Shown piece after piece: positions 7,823 to 14,566 of a stretch of DNA of 14,566 nucleotides. Positions within the stretch are counted from its first letter, which is position 1; each line of letters begins with the position of its first letter. The stretch is from the NCBI GenBank assembly GCA_038228485.1, contig JBBRPG010000093.1:1-14566 (forward strand). Reading direction: 5' to 3'. Made by a program: the position numbers and the translations under genes. Source of the DNA: DATARH01 sp038228485 (GTDB lineage Bacteria; Pseudomonadota; Alphaproteobacteria; ATCC43930; CGMCC-115725). A model generated the notes under the pieces. It saw only the letters and a program-made list of their open reading frames with translations, was not told the origin of the DNA and made no database searches.

Positions 7823-8839
7823 TCATGCGACCCCGGCCCGCAGGCAATCGTGCATGTGCAGGAAGCCGGTCGGCCGCCGGCTCTCGTCGACGACGAACAA
7901 TGCGGTTATTTCGTACCGGTTCATGATCCCCAGCGCCTCGACGGCAAAGTTGCCGGCGCCGATGGTCTTCGGCTCGGGGTGCATGATTTCGGCGACGGCG
8001 CGGTCGAGGATGTGGTCGTCCATGTGCCGGCGCAGGTCGCCGTCGGTGATGACCCCGACCAGCCTGCCCGCCGCGTCGCAGACGCCGACGCAGCCGAAGC
8101 TCTTCGCGGTCATCAACAGGATCGCCTCGGACATCGCGGTATGCGGCCCGGCGAGCGGCACCGCCGCGCCGGTGTGCATGATGTCGCCGACCCGCAGCAG
8201 CTTGCGGCCGATATTGCCGCCCGGGTGAAAGACCTGGAACTCGGCGCTGGAAAAGCCTTTGCGTTCGAGCAGGGCGACCGCCAGCGCGTCGCCGAGCGCC
8301 AGCATCATCGTCGTCGAGGTGGTCGGGGTCAGTCCCATCGAGCACGCCTCGGCGGCGGCCGGCAGCAGCATCACCACGTCGGCCGCCTCGGCCAAGGTCG
8401 AGCGGCGGTCGCCGGTGATCGCCACCAAGGGGATCTTGAACCGGCGCGAATAGGCGATGATGTCGGCCAATTCGGCGCTGTTGCCCGAATTCGACAGCGC
8501 CAGCACCACGTCGCCCGCGCCGATCATGCCGAGATCGCCGTGGCTGGCCTCGGCGGGATGGACGAACAGCGCCGGCGAGCCGGTGGAGGCGAGGGTCGCG
8601 GCGATCTTGCGCGCGACATGACCGCTCTTGCCGATGCCGGTGACGATCAACCTCCCGGCGGCCCCAGCGCAAAGATCGAGCGCTTCGCCGAGTGCCCCGT
8701 CGAGCCCGGCCGCAAGCTGTTGCAGCCCGTCGATTTCGGCACGGATCACCCGGCGCGCGACGGTGAGATCGTACGCTAGGCCCGGCTCCTGCCGGGCGGC
8801 GCTCGCCGCCGCCGAAAGGCTTGCGAGAGTGTCGTTCAT
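7823..8839 (-). CDS. kdsD: Arabinose-5-phosphate isomerase (KdsD/KpsF family)
   Basis: This 338-aa cytoplasmic enzyme interconverts D-ribulose 5-phosphate and D-arabinose 5-phosphate, the first step toward Kdo, the sugar joining lipid A to the LPS core. The N-terminal SIS domain (about 45-195) has GIGKSGHVARKIAATLASTG (68-87), HPAEASHGDLGMI and SNSGNSAE. SLGD-like and HPGGNIGRKLL segments follow. Two CBS domains occupy about 215-270 and 280-338, as usual for this family (E. coli KdsD, 328 aa). A longer frame offset by one base (7809-8894) is Arg-rich and is a shadow. KdsD feeding LPS synthesis beside lptC-lptA-lptB is the standard arrangement in alphaproteobacteria. A 90-base gap separates it from the RNase D-like gene, with no obvious promoter motif. 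Confidence 0.96.
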   Translation of the reverse strand: MNDTLASLSAAASAARQEPGLAYDLTVARRVIRAEIDGLQQLAAGLDGALGEALDLCAGAAGRLIVTGIGKSGHVARKIAATLASTGSPALFVHPAEASHGDLGMIGAGDVVLALSNSGNSAELADIIAYSRRFKIPLVAITGDRRSTLAEAADVVMLLPAAAEACSMGLTPTTSTTMMLALGDALAVALLERKGFSSAEFQVFHPGGNIGRKLLRVGDIMHTGAAVPLAGPHTAMSEAILLMTAKSFGCVGVCDAAGRLVGVITDGDLRRHMDDHILDRAVAEIMHPEPKTIGAGNFAVEALGIMNRYEITALFVVDESRRPTGFLHMHDCLRAGVA

Positions 8840-8929
8840 AAAGACCGTGTGCCCCTGCGCTCGCTATTGGCCGCCGGAAATACGGCATCCCCAAGGCGCT
8901 TTACGGCGGCATCGCCGCGCCCTTCAAGC

Positions 8930-9541
8930 TCAATGTGCGAAGATGTCTTGCTCCGCCCATCCCTCTAGGTCAAGCAAGACCCGAGCCGGCAGGAAGTCGA
9001 AAGCCGCGCGGGCCAGCTCGATCCGGCCTTCGCGCGCCAGCATCGCGTCGAGCTTGGCGCGCAGCGCATGCAGGTGCAGCACATCGGTCGCGGCGTATTG
9101 GAGCTGCTGGTCGGTCAGAGTGGCGGCGCCCCAGTCCGAGCTTTGCTGCTGCTTCGAGAGGTCGACGTTGAGCACGTCCTTGCACAGATCCCGCAGGCCG
9201 TGCCGGTCGGTAAAGGTGCGCGCGATGCGTGAGGCGATCTTGGTGCAATAGACCGGGCCGGTCATGACTCCGAGATATTTGTAGATCATGCCCAAATCGA
9301 AGCGGGCGAAGTGGAACAGCTTGGTCACCGCCGGATCGGCCATCAGCGCCTTGAGCCGCGGCGCCGCATAATCGTGGGGCGCCAGCTGAACCAAATGCGC
9401 ATTGCCGTCGCCGCCCGACAGCTGCACCAGGCATAGCCGATCGCGATGCGGGTTGAGGCCCATCGCCTCGGTGTCGACGGCGACCGCCGTACCGAATTCG
9501 ATCCCCTCGGGCAGGTCGCCGCGGTGAAGATGATGCGTCAT
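8930..9541 (-). CDS. Ribonuclease D-like 3'-5' exonuclease (DEDDy domain only)
   Basis: This 203-aa protein is a DnaQ-superfamily 3'-5' exonuclease of the RNase D type, acting on RNA 3' ends. All five catalytic residues are visible: Asp23 and Glu25 in VDTEAMGL, Asp82 in FHFARFDLGM, and Tyr149 and Asp153 in YAATDVLHL. It consists of the nuclease domain alone; the HRDC domains of E. coli RNase D (375 aa) are absent. Such short versions are common in alphaproteobacteria at the head of the kdsD-lpt-rpoN cluster. The start ATG at 9541 has no strong ribosome binding site. The upstream 209-base gap to the glycosyltransferase gene should hold the cluster's promoter. An AT-rich patch near 9577-9612 is the most promoter-like stretch, but I see no convincing -35/-10 pair. 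Confidence 0.93.
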   Translation of the reverse strand: MTHHLHRGDLPEGIEFGTAVAVDTEAMGLNPHRDRLCLVQLSGGDGNAHLVQLAPHDYAAPRLKALMADPAVTKLFHFARFDLGMIYKYLGVMTGPVYCTKIASRIARTFTDRHGLRDLCKDVLNVDLSKQQQSSDWGAATLTDQQLQYAATDVLHLHALRAKLDAMLAREGRIELARAAFDFLPARVLLDLEGWAEQDIFAH

Positions 9542-9691
9542 CGGCCGCAGCCGAGCGGCGCCCGGGAGACCATTGCGACTGTTCGAAGATAAGTCATTAA
9601 TTGGCTAATATTGTCCGCTGCTGGGCTTTGCTTGTTGCCCCGCTAAGTAGCACGTTTCAGCCACCCGGAGTAGCCGCAGGATCGTACAGCG

Positions 9692-9720
9692 TTCCCACTG
9701 CGGGGCTGCCTCGCTGGGAA
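9692..9720 (-). terminator. Strong GC hairpin after the glycosyltransferase gene
   Basis: TTCCCA (9692-9697) pairs with TGGGAA (9715-9720) and, after a two-base CT bulge, GCGGGG (9700-9705) pairs with CCTCGC (9709-9714, one G-U), closing on a CTG loop. It begins 30 bases after the stop of the minus-strand glycosyltransferase gene. No U-run follows on either strand, so it is not a classical intrinsic terminator. It could be a 3'-end stabiliser, a factor-dependent termination site or part of an untranslated RNA. Confidence 0.35.
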
Positions 9721-9750
9721 GTGGTCGGTTCCGAGCGGCGTCAACCGTTG

Positions 9751-10992
9751 CTACTTTTGAGCCAATCCCGCCGTTTCGGTCGGCAATGACGGCGCTTGGC
9801 CGCTGGCGCCGACAGCGGCCGCCGGAGCAACCGGCGGATAGTGTTTGGCAAGCCAATCCAGATCGCGGCGCCCAGGATTTTCCTGATACCAGCCGCCGCG
9901 CCAGAACACGTTGTTAACGGAGCAGAAATATTCGTCGTACATCTCGCCGATCCGCTCCAGCGAGAAATTCGTCGCGGCCCATTCTCGGCATGAAGCGGGT
10001 TTGATCGTGCCGATATTGTTCGCGGCCCAGACGAATTGTTCAAAGGTGCGGCACCGGTAGCCGGTAATTCCGTGCAGATTGTATTCGGCAAAGGCGCCCC
10101 AATCGGTGGTGATGACCGGCGTACCCGACAGCATCGATTCGACCTGCACCCCGCAAAACGGCTCGACAAAGAGCGAAGGCAACAACACCGCCTTGGCTCG
10201 CGACAGCAATTTCTTGCGGGTCGCGGTATCGGCCACCCCGACATGCTCGACATATTCCGAGACCGGCCGGCCGGTGCGGCCGCCGAGCCCCTCGATGCTG
10301 CCCGGGCCGGCAACGATCAGCCGCCCGCCGACCGCCTCGACGATCTGCATGGCAAGATGAACGCCCTTGCCCACCCCCACCCGGCCCAAGAACAAAAAAT
10401 AATCGTCTCTTTCCGCTGAGTATTCGAAGTCGGACAGGTCGAAATAATTGGGAATGACGACGTCGTACCACATGTCGTTGCTGACCGACCCCACCATCTT
10501 CAGCCCCAGATAGGCGTGCAGCATGGCGTAGGATTCGAAGACCTTGAACGGCGCAAAGTGCCCGCCAGGGTAGCCGATCCCGGGCTCGCAGATGATCATG
10601 TCCCGATGCGCCGCGGCGACGTCGCGGTGGCCGACGCCGAACATGCACAAGAGAAAATCGCCCTTCTGCTTGCGCTGCTCGATGGCGGCGATCGCGTTGG
10701 CGGTAAAGGCGCGATAGGCGTGATCGCCGATTTGGTAATCGGGAAACCCTTGCCGGCGCCAATCGTGGTCGCCATAGGCCGCAGTCAGGTCGCCCCGGCG
10801 GGTGACGACGACGTGCTCGTCACATTCGACATCCGAGTCCTCGTGCCCGTAGTGGATGACGTGGTGGCCGCGCCGCTTGAGCAGCGTGCACAGCCTGACG
10901 ATTTTTTGGGTAAAGGCGCAGGTGTTGTATTCGCGGGTGGAGATTGTGTGCGGGATGCCGAGGATGTGGAACCGGTAGCGCTCGGCCGTCAC
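9751..10992 (-). CDS. GT4-type glycosyltransferase (GT-B fold)
   Basis: The 413-aa product starts at GTG 10992 behind a very strong ribosome binding site (GGAGGAGG, five bases upstream). It has no membrane segment. The C-terminal domain has the retaining GT-B/GT4 features: FLGRVGVGKGVHLAMQIVEA (201-220) with Arg204 and Lys209 placed to bind the sugar-nucleotide phosphates, RLIVAGPGS, and the E-x7-E motif EPFCGVQVE (Glu277 to Glu285), followed by GTPVITTDWGA. The N-terminal domain begins FHILGIPHTISTREYN and is less typical, so the acceptor cannot be predicted. The last 30 residues are Ala/Pro-rich and probably disordered. It follows the broken FecR-domain gene by 50 bases on the same strand and may be its operon partner. 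Involvement in surface polysaccharide or glycoprotein synthesis is an inference. Confidence 0.9.
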   Translation of the reverse strand: MTAERYRFHILGIPHTISTREYNTCAFTQKIVRLCTLLKRRGHHVIHYGHEDSDVECDEHVVVTRRGDLTAAYGDHDWRRQGFPDYQIGDHAYRAFTANAIAAIEQRKQKGDFLLCMFGVGHRDVAAAHRDMIICEPGIGYPGGHFAPFKVFESYAMLHAYLGLKMVGSVSNDMWYDVVIPNYFDLSDFEYSAERDDYFLFLGRVGVGKGVHLAMQIVEAVGGRLIVAGPGSIEGLGGRTGRPVSEYVEHVGVADTATRKKLLSRAKAVLLPSLFVEPFCGVQVESMLSGTPVITTDWGAFAEYNLHGITGYRCRTFEQFVWAANNIGTIKPASCREWAATNFSLERIGEMYDEYFCSVNNVFWRGGWYQENPGRRDLDWLAKHYPPVAPAAAVGASGQAPSLPTETAGLAQK

Positions 10993-12589
10993 GCCGTCCT
11001 CCTCCGCGCCGCGGCTATCGAGGCCAATCGCGGCCGCCGCAATCAGCGATGGCCGGCAAAGACGCCTGCGGCATTATAGGTACCCGCTACCGACTGTAAG
11101 GAAAAGCTGCCGCCGGTTTCAGGCGGGGTGGCTCCCGGCGCGACCGGGCCGAAAAAACCGCCCTTCACCTGGCCGGTAAAGGTCGGGCCGCTGGGCCCGC
11201 TCGCTCCGATTGCGCCTTGGTAGGCCGAGCCGCTAAGCCCGACAACCCCGTTGAGGGTCGGGTTGCCGTCAAACGAGCTGATGTTGAAGAGCGAACCACC
11301 GCCGCTGAAGTCGAACGACAGTGAGAAATTGCCCGTCGCGGTATATTGCGAGCCGGCGTTGCTGACCGCGCCGATGACGGATCCGCCATAGTTGCCGATC
11401 CCGCTCGTCGGGAAATTGACCGCCGGGATCTGCTGGCCGGCGACCCAGCCCCAGATCGGCGCGGCCGGGTGTGCCGAAATTTGACGTCACCTCGCCGCCC
11501 CAGTAACCCCATTGCGTGAACGCGCAGGTGCTGCAAAGCGTGCCGCCGGGCAGTAAAGAACTCGGTATCGGGGCCGCGGCCGCGCTCAACAGATAAAGCT
11601 GCTGAGTGCCCGGCTGCGGCGGGCTGACTGAATCGCTGAGCGTCGCGCCGCCCGCTCCTTCGACGGCCCCGTAGATATTCCCGTCGATGATCGTCGAATC
11701 CGGCGTGCCGCTTGCGTTTCCGCCAAAGGTCAAGGTGAAATTGGTCAGCCCGCCCGTCGACGCGGATGTTACCGGCAGCGTGTCGGAGGTGAAATTGGCG
11801 CGGAACGTGGCGGGGCCGGTCTGCGTGAAACTGGTCGTTCCCGTAATCGGATAGGGCGCTCCGGGGGTCGCCGTCGAATTCATCGAGCCGCCGAAGAAAC
11901 CGCTGCTCGGGATAAAGCCGGCGCTGGGGTTCGTGCCGAGGCCGGGGCCGACGCCGGCGGGCGTGGTGGTCGCGATCGCCGGGTGGTTGAAGTTGTATCC
12001 GGTCGACGGTACCGAAAGCGGGGTTTCGCTGGCGAACGGCGAGGTCGCCCCGAGCGCCGCGCCGGTGAGCCCCGAAGTGCCGTAAAGCCCACCACCCACC
12101 CCGTCGGGGAGCGAACCGAATGCCGCATTGATCAGAACCGGCGTTGCGGTCGCCGAAACCAGCGAGGTGCCGCGCAGCGCGCCGACCAGCTGCGGCGAGG
12201 CGCCGGCGACGAGCCCGATATCGCTCACGAGAACCGATTGTTGGGCGCCTTGGGTTCCGTTTACAGCCAGGCTGGCTTGCAGCGTGCGCGGCGTGGTCTG
12301 CCCGGCCGGGTCCTGCGCGAGGGTGCCCGACGGCGTCACCAGATAGAGCGGCGACACCACCGCACCCGGCAGGTTGCCGCCGGTCGCGTTGCGGATGAAC
12401 GGGATCGTCGATCCCAGGGCCGGTCCTGCTGGATGTTGAAGGCCAAAACCTGGTTGGCCGTCCCGATCGGCGTGCCGGCCGCGGTAATCGGAATTCCGCC
12501 TTGGATCAGCGCGACTTGGCTCGGCGAGCTGACAGAGGTCAAATCGGCAAAAAAGAAGCTGCTGTCGGACGACAGAAAGGCCGTCCCGG

Positions 12590-13969
12590 TCACCGCGCCG
12601 ATGGCGTCTGCCCCGTCACCGAGGTCTGGACGCCGGGGGTTAGCGGCGACAAGATTGCCATGCCGCTGCCGATCGGCGCGGTGAAAACTCCGGCTTGCAG
12701 GCTGCCGCCGGAAAACGCGGTGGGCGCAGCCGCGTAGCCGTTCTGGGAACTCGCAGCGACGCTGTTGAAAGAGCCAGCATACGGCGCCGGGGTCGGCGTG
12801 GGCGTGGGCGTGGGCGTTGGGGTCGGAGTTGGCGTGGGAGTCGGAGTTGGAGTTGGAGTTGGAGTTGGAGTTGGGGTCGGAGTTGGTGTTGGGACTGGCG
12901 TTGGGGTCGGAGTTCGTGTGGGTGTTGGGACTGGCGTCGGCGCTGGGGTTGGTGTCGGCGTTGGCGTCTGGGTCTGCTGGGACACCGGCGTGACCGGCGC
13001 GCCGCCGGCCGCGGCGGAATTTATCTGAGTGGCGGTTTGAACTCGGCCGGGATCGGCCAACGCCAGGCAGGCGGTTAAAACCGACTGGCACGGCACAACG
13101 GCGCCGTTGGGAGCGACGTAATAGTAAAACAGCCGCTGACCGACCCCGCTGACCGCGACGCGGGTGTCGGTCGGGATTTCCGCCGCCCCGCCGGTGCCCC
13201 CGGGGCGTCCGTCGAGTGCGGCGTTCAATGCTTGAACCAATGCCGTGGTCGCCCGGTAGGGGTCGGACGGGTCGCCGCCAGGACCGTCGATGGATACCGC
13301 AAAGCCGGGCCGCCTGAGCGTCTGGGTATGCCGCCCGTTATGGCCGGTCACGGTCAGGCCCTTGCCGTAAATGAACACGACCTCGAGCCGGTCGCCAATC
13401 AGCCGCAGCAGAAAAGCGCCGCCGCGAATGCCGAGCGACCCGACCGGGGTCTGCACCGTCACCGCGCCCTCGACCTTGCTGACCTTGCCGCCGACGTAGC
13501 GGAAGACGCCGCGCGTCGCGTTGAATGCCTGCTTGCCGGTATCGGCATGCGGATCGTAGACGAATTCGTCGATGGTTAGGTCCGAATTCGGCCCGACGCT
13601 CATCGACGATTCGTCGAGGAAGAGGATCTGCGTCTGACCTTTGGCCTCGGTATTGATCCGCTCGCGAAAGACGATGTCCTGGCCGATCACCAGCTCGCGC
13701 CTCGGGGCGTTCGGCGGCGTGCCGGTGCCGGCTTGGTTGACGGCGCTGCTGACGCCGACCCGGTCGTCCGCCGCCGCCGGCCGGTACAGCGCGAGCGCCA
13801 TCGGCAGAACCAGGGACGCGAGAAGCGGGAGCTTATCGCCGAACCCCGGACCCTTTGCTTGCCCGCCCGGTGGTTGTCCCTGGGCGCGCGGCTTTTGCCT
13901 GACTTGCCGGGGCCCTGAGGGCCCGGAGGATTTGGTGCGATCACGCCTCGATCGGTGCATCCCCCGCAT
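12590..13969 (-). CDS. FecR-domain N-terminal ORF of the frameshifted gene
   Basis: As the sequence stands, this is the largest intact piece of the broken gene. ATG 13969 is chosen because AGGA lies eight bases upstream; the open frame reaches a TTG at 14089, but the extra part is not protein-like. Residues 1-45 are basic and Gly/Pro-rich, and 46-68 (KLPLLASLVLPMALALYRPA) is a hydrophobic signal or anchor segment. The FecR domain lies at about 90-205: VIGQDIVFRERINTEAKGQT, ILFLDESSMSVGPNSDLTID, and TPVGSLGIRGGAF. Residues 205-320 contain a Cys pair and an Ala/Gly-rich region, followed by the Thr-Pro tract from 323. The last residues after GVQTSVTG are out-of-frame. Free-standing FecR domains of this kind are found in envelope proteins, not only in the FecI/FecR signalling pair; no sigma factor gene is nearby. 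Confidence 0.7.
   Translation of the reverse strand: MRGMHRSRRDRTKSSGPSGPRQVRQKPRAQGQPPGGQAKGPGFGDKLPLLASLVLPMALALYRPAAADDRVGVSSAVNQAGTGTPPNAPRRELVIGQDIVFRERINTEAKGQTQILFLDESSMSVGPNSDLTIDEFVYDPHADTGKQAFNATRGVFRYVGGKVSKVEGAVTVQTPVGSLGIRGGAFLLRLIGDRLEVVFIYGKGLTVTGHNGRHTQTLRRPGFAVSIDGPGGDPSDPYRATTALVQALNAALDGRPGGTGGAAEIPTDTRVAVSGVGQRLFYYYVAPNGAVVPCQSVLTACLALADPGRVQTATQINSAAAGGAPVTPVSQQTQTPTPTPTPAPTPVPTPTRTPTPTPVPTPTPTPTPTPTPTPTPTPTPTPTPTPTPTPTPTPAPYAGSFNSVAASSQNGYAAAPTAFSGGSLQAGVFTAPIGSGMAILSPLTPGVQTSVTGQTPSAR
12787..12972 (-). repeat. Degenerate hexamer tandem repeat encoding a Thr-Pro linker
   Basis: On the + strand about 30 hexamers of the form GGNGTN run head to tail, including five perfect GGAGTT units at 12843-12872. 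On the coding strand they encode (Pro-Thr)n with occasional Val, Ala or Arg. A six-base unit keeps the reading frame when copies are gained or lost, so linker length is free to vary between strains. Confidence 0.9.
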
Positions 13970-14121
13970 TAGACTTTTCCTACCGTGAGACTGTACAAAA
14001 CGAACATGACAGACCAGGGCGGGGATCGCAAATGACCCGCTATTCACGCGACCCGCTCTGGAAAACGAGCAGCGCCCAAGCCAAATCAAAGGGCGTTTTG
14101 TGTCAATGAAAGGAAGTTCCC

Positions 14122-14490
14122 GTGCGGTCCTCTCTGTTGGTAGCCTCGATGATCGGCGTTGCGGTCGCGATGGACGCCGGAGGCGCCATGGCCGCCTACG
14201 GTGCTTTTGCCCTCGACGACGCAGCGCACAAATACGGCTATAGCTGGAACAAAGAGAGCGCCCGGGAGGCCGACGACGCCGCGCTTAAGGGCTGCGCCAC
14301 CGACAAGTGCAAGGTGGTCTTTCGCGTCGGCCCCAAACAATGCGGCGCAATCGCCATGACGACGGACGGCAAGGCTTGGGGCGGTGCCCAGCGAGACCGG
14401 CGCGATGCGGCCGACCTTGCCGCTATCGAGAACTGTCAGAAGCGGACGTCAGGCCAATGCAAAATCCGCGCATCCGAGTGCAATCGGTAG
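14122..14490 (+). CDS. Small secreted DUF4189 family protein
   Basis: This 122-aa protein starts at GTG 14122, five bases after AGGAAG (14111-14116). Residues 1-24 form a signal peptide ending near AMA, so the mature protein begins AYGAFALDD and should be periplasmic or secreted. The body matches the DUF4189 pattern: a Trp/Tyr start (KYGYSWNKESAREADDAAL), then CATDKCKVVFRVGPKQCGAIA, and a second half with AWGGAQRDRRDAADLAAIENC and GQCKIRASEC. Six cysteines are spaced in a way that suggests disulfide bonds. The family has no assigned biochemical function. It is divergent from the FecR-domain gene, with 152 bases between the two starts; a shared control region is possible, but I found no clear operator or promoter pair there. 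Confidence 0.82.
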   Translation: MRSSLLVASMIGVAVAMDAGGAMAAYGAFALDDAAHKYGYSWNKESAREADDAALKGCATDKCKVVFRVGPKQCGAIAMTTDGKAWGGAQRDRRDAADLAAIENCQKRTSGQCKIRASECNR

Positions 14491-14566
14491 CGGACGGGTT
14501 AGAGCCCAAGAAGCGGTGGTGCCCAGGAGAAGATTGCGACTTTCGGAATGTAAGCCTTTGATATTA

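Larger units (their letters stand above)
11043..13969 (-). pseudogene. FecR-domain, Thr-Pro-linker, glycine-rich surface-type protein gene broken by three frameshifts
   Basis: Four segments in three frames join into one protein. Segment 1 (13969 to about 12614) carries a hydrophobic export region, a FecR domain and the Thr-Pro linker. Near 12611-12614 (a C4 run on the + strand) one base is missing, and segment 2 continues DAIGAVTGTAFLSSDSSFFF. Near 12418-12425 another base is missing, and segment 3 continues ALGSTIPFIRNATGGNLPGA. Near 11463-11469 there is one extra base, and segment 4 continues AAPIWGWVAGQQIPAV to the stop at 11043. Net change is minus one; the repaired gene has 975 codons plus stop. 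The C-terminus, with TFTGQVKGGFFGP and GTYNAAGVFAGHR, resembles the ends of transferrin-binding-like beta-barrel proteins. Every segment still reads as low-Arg, Gly/Ser/Thr-rich protein, so the damage is recent or is sequencing error. Confidence 0.75.

Noticed and set aside
6959..8779. 606-aa plus-strand ORF opposite lptC and kdsD
   Set aside because: Long but Arg/Asp/Gly-rich with no domain; lies wholly antisense to recognised genes.
7809..8894. Minus-strand 361-aa frame longer than kdsD
   Set aside because: Offset frame, Arg-rich; the KdsD SIS and CBS motifs lie in the 7823-8839 frame.
12765..13028. Gly-Val repeat protein on the plus strand, or a CRISPR-like array
   Set aside because: It is the reverse reading of the Thr-Pro hexamer tract; there are no spacers or 20-40 base direct repeats.

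Overview
The window comes from a GC-rich alphaproteobacterium, most likely of a Rhodospirillales-like lineage. This rests on three things: the order RNase D / kdsD / lptC / lptA / lptB / rpoN / ptsN on one strand, an Hsp20 gene paired with a DUF1150 gene, and the short C-terminus of HemF. GC-rich codon use fills the opposite strand with long Arg-rich antisense ORFs, which I left out. No tRNA, rRNA, CRISPR array, insertion sequence or phage gene was seen.

Layout. Bases 1-946 (+) hold the 3' end of hemF and a small hypothetical gene. Bases 964-1890 (-) encode a secreted or membrane Tim44-like protein. Divergent from it, 1991-2877 (+) is a heat-shock unit: a sigma-32-type promoter, a ROSE-like RNA thermometer, hsp20 and a DUF1150 gene. 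Bases 2899-9541 (-) are the LPS-transport / nitrogen-sigma cluster, transcribed RNase D-like, kdsD, lptC, lptA, lptB, rpoN, ptsN. KdsD starts Kdo synthesis, LptC, LptA and LptB are parts of the LPS export bridge and its motor, and RpoN and PtsN are regulators that travel with them. The gene hpf, common between rpoN and ptsN, is absent. Bases 9751-10992 (-) encode a GT4-type glycosyltransferase. Bases 11043-13969 (-) are a large FecR-domain, Thr-Pro-linker, glycine-rich surface-type protein gene broken by three single-base frameshifts. Bases 14122-14490 (+) encode a small secreted DUF4189 protein.

No wholly new multi-gene system is evident. The most interesting signals are regulatory or structural: the ROSE-type hairpin over the hsp20 ribosome binding site; a hairpin that hides the rpoN ribosome binding site two bases after the lptB stop; a dnaX-type A AAA AAG heptamer at the end of lptA whose -1 frame runs without a stop into lptB; and the triple-frameshifted FecR gene.
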